Source of the DNA: Aphis gossypii
Taxonomy: Eukaryota; Arthropoda; Insecta; Hemiptera; Aphididae
Direction: 5' to 3'
Assembly (NCBI RefSeq): GCF_020184175.1
Contig: NC_065530.1
Span: forward strand, 27,629,260-27,693,259
Length of the DNA stretch: 64,000 nucleotides
Notes under the pieces: model-generated
The model's input: only the letters and a program-made list of their open reading frames with translations
Told to the model about the DNA's origin: nothing
Databases searched by the model: none
Position numbers and translations under genes: made by a program
In this document: positions 1 to 15,758 of the stretch, piece after piece
Numbering within the stretch: the first letter of the stretch is position 1
Layout: each line of letters starts with the position of its first letter

Positions 1-641
1 AAATATATTTTTATCTAATTAATCACTACCAAAATGTGGAGATTTTGTTAAAATCATAAGTTAAATGCAATAACTTGGGACACTTAAGCAAACTCAATAT
101 TAAACATATATATGTAAATAAAAATTTGAACAAAAAGATTGAAGTGTGATATACATTTTCATTCTTTCTATCATATTTACACATTAGGTATAGTATTATC
201 TACCAACTTTAAAATCTATTTTAACACTAAGAATTATACACATACTTTTATATATTGATAAATAAAATTTATGAACCTATGACAATTAATATTATCCAAT
301 ACTATACTGATAACTAGAACTCAAAAGTTTATGTATTAAAAAAAGCTGGGATATGTAGGCAAGCAATAATGATCATTTTCAATTCAAGTTAGATTACAGA
401 CCTAGTAGTTCTTACCCACGTAAAAAGTAAAATACTATGATGTATGTTTGTAAGACAGAGACAATACATGAATGACAATAATAATCGATTCAAGTTCAAA
501 ATTAATAGAAACATCAAAAACGCCAAGGATAATGTCTTATATCAACTAATAGAATGATTAAAATAAAACATGATGAACAGTACTAATAAAACATCATGGT
601 GTAACTAATGTTTAAACAGTACACTTTAGAGCATTTCTTAC
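1..641. other. RACK1 intron 3 (incomplete), no other gene seen
   Basis: This AT-rich stretch follows a good splice donor (GTAAGA) at 640-641 on the minus strand. I see no RACK1 coding exon or other coding signal here, so it is read as intron running off the left edge. Confidence 0.6.
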
Positions 642-1485
642 CTGAATAGTGTATTTGCACTCAGCCAAAGTATTCCACAACTTGATAGTCTTGTCCCGAC
701 TTCCAGAAACGATTTGACGGTTGTCAGCAGAGAAAGCAACACTCAAAACGTCCTGAACAGAAAATAAAAGATTAATGGCTGTACAAATTAATGTGACCCT
801 AATGAACATTCCGCGAAGCATTTACCGACATGTGTAAGTACTTACCAAGCAGTAAGGCTTCTATATATTATAAAAAAAAAAAAAGTAAAAAAAAAGCTTG
901 AGACAAAATTGAACCTTGGTGTGGTCTTCGAAACGACGAGTGGTACGTCCAGCAGCCAAATCCCAAAGACGGAGAGTCTTGTCCCAGGAACCGGAAAGTG
1001 CGTAGTTACCATCTGACGAGAGAACAACGTCGCTGACGAAGTGTGAATGTCCATACAAACGTTTCTTGGGGATACCGTAGTTGAGCTCATCACGTGTCAG
1101 GTCCCAAACGATCAGGGTCTTGTCTGTGGAAAAACAAGCGATGGATGAATAACCGGACAAAAAGTTCGGCGTCGTCAGACATCACAGAAAAACAACCGCT
1201 AATCCAAGGTACAATTAGGCTAAGTCCACGACAGCAGCCTCACACACAGGAGAAACGGATGCAAATTTCTCAGTTGTAAGACTGTGTGTAAGCCATAGCC
1301 ACTGCGTGATAGTGACGAACGACAGTTTTAAAGTGAGCCGCGAGGATACGCGTTTAACAAAATATGCAACACTTACCTCGTGAACAAGACAAGATCATGT
1401 CGGTGTGGATGGGGTTGGTGGCAATTTGCGTAACCCAACCATTGTGCCCACGAAGGGTACCACGGAGTTGCATAGTTTCAGTCAT
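642..1485 (-). CDS. RACK1: RACK1, receptor for activated C kinase (5' part, three coding exons)
   Basis: RACK1 is a seven-bladed WD40 propeller on the 40S ribosomal subunit that also scaffolds protein kinase C and other signalling proteins. CDS exons on the minus strand are 1377-1485, 915-1123 and 642-752 (109, 209 and 111 nt). They join in frame to give the first 143 residues, about three WD repeats. The protein starts MTETMQLRGTLRGHNGW and shows repeat ends such as DKTLIVWDL, SWDKTLRLWDL and SRDKTIKLWN. All introns have GT..AG ends. The usual length is about 318 residues. The remaining four or so blades are not in 1-641, so the gene continues past the left edge through an intron of at least 640 bp. 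The start at 1485 matches the conserved family N-terminus. Identification is by remembered family sequence and is very secure. Confidence 0.97.
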
Positions 1486-1589
1486 TGTTAAAGGTTTGGA
1501 TCAAATCTGTAATACCTGTTAATAGCGAGAAAAAATACGAGAAAACCGGAGGAGTTCACGTGTTCAGTTCGGGGCCATAGGAAAAAGAG
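1486..1589 (-). promoter_or_regulatory. RACK1: RACK1 5' UTR with candidate 5'-TOP start
   Basis: Read on the minus strand, about 100 nt upstream of the RACK1 ATG, is the pyrimidine tract TCTCTTTTTCC (about 1580-1590). This is the form of a 5' terminal oligopyrimidine (TOP) tract, which places mRNAs of the translation machinery under growth and mTOR control. RACK1 is a known TOP-type mRNA in other animals. The exact start site is inferred. An E-box-like CACGTG lies inside the proposed leader near 1558-1563. Confidence 0.5.
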
Positions 1590-4500
1590 ATGTGGTCTGA
1601 GAGTGCGGACGCGGATCGGCTCACATTCGCGTTTAGGGTTATGTTACCACAGTTACTACCAAGCGTGTATAACACTAACCGCGGTAGTAACACAAAATAA
1701 CACATCAATGTTTAATCACCGTATACAATTATTATAAAAAAAAAAAACCTTCTTAAAAGAAACTCTAAACACTATATAAATAAACTTGAGAATTTGTATT
1801 TCGCCGAAATAAAAATATAAGTGAAATTTAAAAAATAATATTATAATATCAATTTTTTAAGAATTTACTCTTAGTAACACATATTTAAACGTATGCGTGA
1901 CCACACTGATTCACAAACACGGCAATAAAATGACCGCGCGTTTCGAATCATCGTACCTATTTATTAGTAAAATTAAACTATTATAATATGTATAATTAGT
2001 AATAATAATTGTATTGTTTGAAAAAAAAATTGTTAGCATTTTTTTTAATTTAAAACATAAAATTAATTAGAAGTAAAAAAAATAGGTATGTAATATTTCA
2101 AAAATCAACTAAGTTGCTTCAAAAACAAACTTGAAAATTTTTAATTTTCGTTTAAGATTTTTATACAAAATCACAGTGTAATTATATAAATCATCATGTT
2201 CCTATTATATATGTTTGGTTTAACAGTAGGTACGTCGTTGTGATTAATACTAATCGTTTGGTTATAAATTATAACCGATAATTCTAAATATGGCGTTTGG
2301 GAGCATGTGCCTCTCCCTGAATTATATTTTAATTAGGTACCTATTGGTTATTTATAGTAAATAAGAAACAACTAATATTAATTTTTAAATAATAATAGTG
2401 GAAACCTAATAACACAGGTAACTAATTATATTACTCAGAAAGTCGGAAATCAGAATAGTGGTTGATGTACTCAATTTATAAAAGTTTCATTTTTTTTCTT
2501 AATCTATATATTTCTTATTTTGATAAATTGCTTTCTTCTTTTAATAACAGATTTTGAAAGAAATTCAGAGATTTTAACTCTTGATTTTTCCTGATTTACA
2601 ACTCCCTTTATAAAATACCTACTACATTCAATCTGATCCGAGAAAATCTTCATTTTTAAAACTCAAAGCATTTTATCACTAACCGACTGTCGTATACATC
2701 CACAAAAAATATACACACAGGCATCACTGCAAAATCAATACATTCATCGCTCTGCTAAAAATCTAAAATTTATGATATCATTAAAAAGTGAAATATATAA
2801 TTATTTTAAAAAAATGTTATTTTAAAGGCTTAAAATTATTTAAAAAATATTGTCAAAAGCATCTTTGAAACAATTGAAACAATGAATCGCTTACTCATAA
2901 TTACTTTAATGGATTCAAAAAACATACTAGGATATTCTTGTAATAATTATTATATTGTACATAACTTAGAGTCTCGGAAATAAATCTAACAATCAATTTT
3001 GATTCGCCTGTAATAGGATATTACTCAAAACACCTTTTAAGGGGTTAGAGATAGGCAAATTAAATCGAAGACAACGAAAAATTATAACTAAACATTTTAT
3101 TAAAATACACTTTTTCATACTAATATTTAGACGTAATAAGTGATATTATGTCAATAATATTGTGAAAATAAAATAAAAAATTACTTACTTTTTGTTATCA
3201 TTAAAACATTTAAAACAAAGAAGAGCAGAATTAATAATAACTGAATCATTTAACCCTATCGTATTTTATAAATTAGTTAATAGGATAATAATTGTTTAGT
3301 GCCTAAGAAATTTCAAGAGTTTTACACGCTTAGCTATATAGTGGGGATCGATTGTGCCATACTAATAAGACACTGTGCATAGATATAGGTACAATAGATA
3401 CGTCTATTATTTAAATTAGTCTTGTTAATAGAGCTCAGAGATGTCTATAGTAAATATTTGTTTAATGTTTGTTTTCAAATAAACTAAATGCGAACATAGG
3501 GCAAATATGATTATGTAACAAGTATAAGCGGTGAAAATTTCAATTGCCTAGAAAGTCTATCTAAAGTGTATGTTAGATATCGATGTCGGAATAGAATTTA
3601 AATTAAATTATACCATATTAAAATGATATAAGTAAAACCAATTTATTAGGAACCTAATTTGATGGGATATTAAAATATAAGTGTATGTACATATGTATTA
3701 CGTAGTTCGGGTACCTATAATACAAATATTTATTGGATGAGTTTTTGTTAAATATTTTTAAACAATTACATACCTACCTACTGTAATCTTGACAATTTAA
3801 TATGCGTTACATTTATCTCTGTTGCTGTTACCATTGACCATATTTTTTTTTTTTTTTACAAATTGTGAAAATTATTAGGTTTAATACGTATGCATCGATA
3901 AAGATGAATAGTAATACGAAATATACAAGCTAACACAACATAAATGTATTTACCTTCTTTTCACATAGGTATATGTGGTCTACCATTCATATATTATATA
4001 TTATAATATACATAATATTATGTTGCGCATACGGTCTAGGTTATTACGCTCTTATATGTATATATATGTACACACATTATTACGAATATATACATATAAG
4101 GATTTTATTATATTGGTAGTAAATTAACTTAGCCTTATTTGATTGTCGTGTTCGATTGTCAGGTATTCAATGAATGCAGGAATAAAGGATACGTTTAATA
4201 TTAATCAAAAACACAAGTAATATATTATTAAGGCAACACTTTTATTATTTAGAACCACTATTAAAAATTAAAAATATAAAAATACTATTAAGCCCTTAAC
4301 GTATGACCACCACCAAAGGCGCACAAAGGGAGACTGTCGTTGTGCCCAAGTGTTCGGTGGGTATCGTTAGAGACGGTGGTATTGTTTATTTTAGATAAAG
4401 GCAAAAGATAATAATAATATAAACATCCGTGCGACTGTGTATTACATAATAGGTATATAATACAATATTATTATTATTTTTTTTAAATATTATTAAAGAT

Positions 4501-5032
4501 TATGATGATGCCGCCACAGATATCTGTGGATGTCACTTTTTTTACTTTTTTGTATTACTTAATATAAGAAGTGGCTATCATTACAGATATATCCAACTTA
4601 ATTGATTAATACAGTAATCAAATAAAAAAAAATTTCACGAAAATAGAACTAAACTTACTATACCAAGTTAAACCACTCTTTATATTAAAGCAATATTTTT
4701 GTTAAATAATATGAATTAATTATGATAGGCAAAATTAATTAAGCAAAATAAAACAATATACAACATACATAATTCAGTCAAACCAACAATATATCCTCTT
4801 AAAATAATTTCTTATACAATTTTTAAAATATAAATAATTTTAGATTATCAATACAGTCCACACCGACAAATGCTCAAGTTTTTACACCTCTAATTTTAAA
4901 ACATTCAACGAATTCGAACTAAGACACGAACGTGCCCATTAGGTTGTATCTATATAATTGTGCAGACCTGCCACCAGCATGATAATGAAGAGAACAATAA
5001 ATTATAGATACATCGAATTCAAACCATTTAAT
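1590..5032. other. Intergenic, no gene recognised
   Basis: This is mostly AT-rich sequence with no convincing ORF or exon. The first few hundred bases contain CpG-containing sequence that probably belongs to the RACK1 promoter. A less AT-rich island at about 4305-4380 can fold into nested stems. At 4051-4064 and 4087-4100 there is a perfect 14-bp inverted repeat made of A/T-rich sequence, which may be chance in such DNA. Confidence 0.5.
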
Positions 5033-5160
5033 CAGTGGCGTAGCTAGGCACTTTTTCTTGGGTAGGGCCGATATTTTTATTAAATTAAAAAAATGATATA
5101 AAACTTTCAGTTTTGGAGAAAAGTGGGTAGGCCCGAGCCTACCTGCTGGCTACTCCGATG
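5033..5160. mobile_element. hAT-like MITE
   Basis: The left end reads CAGTGGCGTAGCTAGGCACT. The reverse complement of the right end reads CATCGGAGTAGCCAGCAGG, a degenerate terminal inverted repeat. CAGTGGCGTAGC is a very common hAT-family terminus. Flanking octamers catttaat and tatataat agree at 6 of 8 positions, consistent with an aged 8-bp target duplication. There is no coding capacity in 128 bp. Confidence 0.6.
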
Positions 5161-5793
5161 TATATAATACAGTTTTTGCTCTTCACGTTTCACGCAAATA
5201 GTTAATTTCATTATTCAAACTAAAATAACAATTTAACAATTTTCAGGATACATTCAGGGACATTCATACACAATACAAAATGACTATATACACGGGCACC
5301 TTAATGGCATATTTAGGATTTATAATGTTATGTTAAACTCCTACTTTAAAGCCATTAACTTTCATCTATTAAAAATCAAACGCAAAGTAGTAAACCACAA
5401 ATCAAATATTTCTATAAAATCTTAATTCATATTACTTTAACCTTTAGGTCTAACAGAACAAAAACATTTTGTCGTGAAAGTTTAAAACTAATGATAAACC
5501 ACAAACAAAATAAAGGACAACCATAATAAAACTGTGACTTTATAAATAAACTAATGATTTTCCAAAATCACATTACAGAAATATTAAAACCACGAAAAGT
5601 TCACTTACAAAAATGAACTTAAGTAGGTAGGTCAAACATACAAAATATGTACCAAAGTAAATAAAACTTTAGGAGAAATGATTATATTACAGAGTACGAC
5701 AGATAGTTCATTACTCTTCGTAAATTCCGTCATAAGGTTATCCCATAGACTTAATCCAGTATCTCACAAGTATTATTCAGCCAGGGTCTAAGG

Positions 5794-6131
5794 CAGGGGT
5801 GGCGAACCTTTTTTGGGTCAAGTGCTAAAATTTAAAATCAAGTTTTTTGGAATATGCTCGCGTGCCAAAAAAAAAAAAATGAATTTTACTAGGTAAGATG
5901 AAAAAAAAAAGCATGCAATAATTACACACATTTTATTAGGTATATAATTTAATAAATAAATAGTATATATGTAAAGTTTTATTACAAACTTATAAATTTG
6001 ATTCTAAAAATTTCTCATAGGTACTAAACTTTTAAATATAATTTTTTTTTAAGATAAATAATATTTGCGTGCCACTAAAATTTGGTCAACGTGCCACTTC
6101 TGGCACGCGTGCCATAGGTTCGCCACCCCTG
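5794..6131. mobile_element. hAT-family MITE with intact 8-bp target duplication
   Basis: The termini are CAGGGGTGGCGAACCTTTTT on the left and, reverse-complemented, CAGGGGTGGCGAACCTATGG on the right. Both flanks carry the identical octamer GTCTAAGG (5786-5793 and 6132-6139). This terminal sequence and an 8-bp duplication are diagnostic of hAT transposons. The 338-bp element has no transposase and a repeated gcgtgcca motif near both ends. It is non-autonomous and must have been moved by a transposase encoded elsewhere. Confidence 0.88.
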
Positions 6132-6243
6132 GTCTAAGGAGACAATTGTGTGGAATAAATAACCGACTTTTCGATGTTATAGGATATTTGAATTCTTAAG
6201 TATGCCAAGTGTATAATATACACTATATTATGATCATCTATAT

Positions 6244-6452
6244 CAGGAGTCTCCAAACTATGACCCTCGAACAAATTTTAACTGGCCCGCGGCCCCCATA
6301 GAATAGTAATTAATATAAGAGGAGATACCTAACATTTAAAAATTAAAATTGTATGTGTTATAAGTTATAATATATGTATAAAGCCTTGCAGACCCGCCAA
6401 GAGATGATGATATTTTTTGTGGTCCTTGAATAAAAAAGTTTGGAGACCCCTG
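6244..6452. mobile_element. hAT-family MITE, second type
   Basis: The left terminus is CAGGAGTCTCCAAACTATGA and the reverse-complemented right terminus is CAGGGGTCTCCAAACTTTTT. Flanking octamers ATCTATAT (6236-6243) and ATCTGTAT (6453-6460) match at 7 of 8 positions. The ends resemble those of MER5/Charlie-type hAT elements of vertebrates. The element is 209 bp and non-coding, about 100 bp from the element at 5794. Confidence 0.83.
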
Positions 6453-9400
6453 ATCTGTATTAAAGACAATCTGAGTAATAAGTTAAATATATTATATAAA
6501 AAAAATCATCTTTTTCACAGTTAATTTTAATCCAAACAAGACGGAGGTATTATATTGACGCAAATAAAATTATTATTTTGGTGGGAGGCTATAGTCCCGG
6601 TAAAAATTAATTTCAACCAAACTTGGGGAGATGTAGCAAATTTATTTAAAAATCCTCATTACTACAAAACACCAATTGAGTTTGATTTACATATATTTAA
6701 AGGTGTAAGGTGTACAATTCTCTTGCGACATAGATGAATATTGCCACATTCGTCTTGACGCCTGCAAAAATATATTCGACGAAACTATATGAATACATAA
6801 ACAGTATATTGTAAACAAATAATTTCACGAGTTTTTAAAAATTAAACACTATAAACTTTTGTGTAGACCGTAGGGGAAATATATATATATGGAACACTGG
6901 ATGGTGTATTTACTATTATCGACCTGTATAATATAATGTTATAATATCCTACTACTTCAATACTATAAAATAAGTTATAAAATGCATGTTTAGTTGTATA
7001 TATAATATTGTATTGTATGCGTTATAAATTATAATATAAAAAATATGTTATCAAAATCAACCATAGTCCATAACATAGGCGCGTGCAACTAATTTTACGC
7101 CGCAACGATTAGATAAGAATACAAGCGAAACGTGATTTACGTACTTGTTGACAAAGAGAGACGCGCGTGCGAAAGAAAAAACAAAAATATATACGTACCG
7201 TTCTGCTTCACAGCGATGATTCGTTGCAAAATGTTTGGCGCCGTCGTCCGTAGTAATCATTTGAGAATAATAAATATAAAATCTTAATGTGCGGTGTGTG
7301 GGCACACCGCACCGGTAATAAGAATTTGTAAATAATATTGTTATTTTTACAAGTCCATTTTATATTCTGAATGGAGCGATGAATGAATGTTAGTATTATA
7401 TTATAACATCCAAGATTCACACAATGCTTGCAAGACAAACGCGTTTATTCTACGATCTAACATCCTCCAATGATAATTATTCATACTCAGAATTTTATTT
7501 TATTATAATTGTTATGAATCATTTTTCTTTTTAAAATTCCATTAATGTATTACATATCACATATTATATACTATAATAAGCATATAATGTACATAGTTTT
7601 TTTCAACCATTTTTGATCGTTAGATAATACTATTGATTACACATAAACCAAGTATTTATTATATTTTCACATTTTTAATATTTCTAAAACACAGTTAGGT
7701 ACCACTATATATTTTTGGTCACATTAGAAACTAATATTCTAATGTAACTTTTATTTATAATAAATATACCTAAGACCTAACCAAATATAATTTCATACTT
7801 TATTTGTATGATGGATAAAATGTATTAATATTAATCAAAATAAAAATAGTGGCAATAATTAAGATTTAAATGGAATGTTTATATTTTGTTTATAAATACT
7901 AAACAATATAATATTAAAATGTTTAAACAAAGTTTTATCATTCATATGTATTAAGTCATAACCATGTCAACAAACAACCATACTTTCCTTATAGGTTTGT
8001 ATAATTTACGTCATCTTAACATAATCTATAATATACAACAGATAAATATTTTTTTTAATTTTAAATTATTTAATTAATATTTCTCATTTTAAAAGTGAAT
8101 AAATTTTGATATTTTGAACATTTTTAGTTCATCAAAGAAAGATCTGTCTGCCTTTTTTACAGTTCAAAAAAAAAAAATTAGATTAATGTTACTAGTAAAC
8201 AATAACAATATAATAAATTTTTATTTCCCTAAACGTTATTAATACCTAAGTTATATAAAACTTTAAAAAAAATGTCACTTAAATGTTTGTTTAAATTAAT
8301 ATAGCTAGTAGTAATAAACATTTATGACATGTAAGCATATTGCAAATGACTGGATTTATAATTGATTGTCGAAAATGAATTATTTTTATTCAATATAAGT
8401 TGATTAAAATTGAATGAAAAATAGTATTTCATGTGTAAATGTATAATTTATGGAAGATTATTTTGGAAGCAAGTAGATTGGATTCCAACTCACGAAAAAT
8501 TTTTTTCTAGAATATTTCAAAAGAAATATAATTTTATCTGATATTAAAATACAATAAAATTCTAACTAATGTGATAAAATCAAATAATAATAAATAACTA
8601 CACGAAAATGTTAACACAATGTCTAGTGCATTTCCATGATAATACAATTTACACTTGAAATCAAAATTTTTTAAATAATACTAAATATTAATTATCAAAA
8701 TAAGAAAGTTACAGGTAGAAATTTAAACTAATAATTTATATGATAAGGTATTTTATTTTAAATAAAAACTATTTAAGGTATACATACCAAATTTCAAATA
8801 TTTTGAGATTTACACTTACCACCTCCCAAAATTAAATTGGAGGAAATTGCAGTGTATAATTAATAATTCTAAATTGTGAACCATTATACTTTATGGAAAA
8901 TAATGATACAAGAAAAATCTATATTTTCATTAGATTAAAAATAAAATTAGGATACAAATTATATAATTATGATTTTGTAAAAATCCTTTAGTTATTATTA
9001 ATTAAGTTAAGATTAAAAGTTAAGTTTTATATGGTTTGTAATTTTAAATTACAATCTTAAGAATATACATATTTTATAAAAAATATTATGAAATTCTTTC
9101 TATGTCAGAGTCCATTATACTTGATGCAACTTTGTTTAGCTTATTAATTCCATAATAATATGCTTTCAATCTGGAATCATTTTTGAGGTGCTGGATGTAA
9201 TATTGGTTCTATAATGGACATAGAATATACATTCTGTCCAAAACAAGGTAAAAAGTCACCAGGATAAAATGTTATACTATAATTTATGAATTTGGAAATA
9301 TACAAATTGAAGAAGACCTGATGGCCTAGTAAATTAATCTTATGACAGGGAAAAATATATTGGAAATTAAAAAATACTGACAACCCATTATAAGCTGTTT

Positions 9401-10301
9401 AAATGCTAACCAATTTCGGATTTAGCAATGGATATAATAATTAATATAATAAATAAATTTAAAAAATAAAAATAATAATAATAATAAAAATAATAAATTA
9501 AGAACAAACAGAAATGATTTGATTAAAATAGTCTATTGACTAATTATACCCGAGTGTTAAATCCGAATCTCGATTGCTCACAAAGACAAGAAAAAAAAAG
9601 ATTAACTCATCCTACTATACAACTCAAAATTTTTCATTATCTATACTTACACATTTTGTTATAATAATTATAATTTTTACAACATGATCTCTAATCTATG
9701 TGTAAAGTACAAATTAATTACTTCAAAATTTAAAATATAAATATTTTAAAATTGTAATATTTGCTTATAATTTTCATTTTTTTTTTTTTTACTTAACTTA
9801 TAAACAACAGGAAAAATGATTACAATCATGTTTAAAAACTACACGTATATATATATATTTTTTTTATGACGTTAGATTAGAATGTAAATATTTTTAATTA
9901 TTCTATAAAATTATTTGTTAGGAATACAGATGTAAAATGTTTCCTCCAATATGTCAAAAAAAAAAAAAAATGCCACACAGCATTTAAAAAACAATTGTAT
10001 AATATATATAACTGAAATAATTTTTGATTTTTTTCTTTTAAAGATATTTATGAATCCTGTCCGTTTACTTGAAAGTATAAATAAAAAATAATAAAAATGC
10101 CAGCGTAAAAAAAGAACAAAAATACAGTTTAACTTTTGCTCTTAATTAGTTTTCTTACATTATCATTAAAATTGTATTACTTAGATAAGACTTGGCGATA
10201 TATATATATATATTTATATTAATATGTAGAATTATATAAATATTTATTATTTAATCATACCGTAAAGTAGGCTGATACCAGACACAGTTGGTGTTGTTAG
10301 C
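6453..10301. other. Intergenic and probable PP2A 3' UTR, no gene recognised
   Basis: The part nearest 10301 must contain the 3' UTR of the phosphatase gene, but I cannot place the poly(A) site. A small CpG-containing island lies at 7060-7320. An (AAT)n-like stretch occurs at 9470-9490 and an (AT)n run near 10198-10212. An open frame of 60 codons at 6555-6737 is discussed in the findings. Nothing else is recognised. Confidence 0.45.
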
Positions 10302-15344
<5,043 letters not shown>

Positions 15345-15735
15345 AATACGAACGTAAAACGTCGACGGACGAAAATTAACCGATTCGTTTCTCAGGGTAA
15401 CATGTAAAAATAAATTAAACGGAGTTTCGCGATCGGTGTACTGCGGTCCGGACGGAAATCACAACACAAATGAAATGACAGGTCGGGCGAAGGGTGGTGG
15501 TGGCGGAGCTGGGAGGGGGCACCCGATGATTATTTTTGTTTTCTTTTTTTCCCCCTTTTTTACATTTGTATCGGCCCGACTCACCGGTGCTGCCAACGCG
15601 ATATGCGCGAACAGTGCGTGCAACGCCACTGGTCCGGACCTGTCGCCGCCGCCGCCGCCCACGGGCCACGGCCGTCAGCCGCAACGGTTTTGCTTTGCCC
15701 CGTCAACGTACGATAACCGTCCTCCGAACGTCCGA

Positions 15736-15758
15736 TGTTATTATTATTATTATTATTA
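15736..15758. repeat. (TTA)n microsatellite
   Basis: This short tandem run of tta/att trinucleotides sits exactly where the CpG island ends and AT-rich DNA resumes. Confidence 0.8.

Noticed and set aside
4051..4100. 14-bp perfect inverted repeat
   Set aside because: Made almost wholly of alternating A/T sequence, so likely to arise by chance here.
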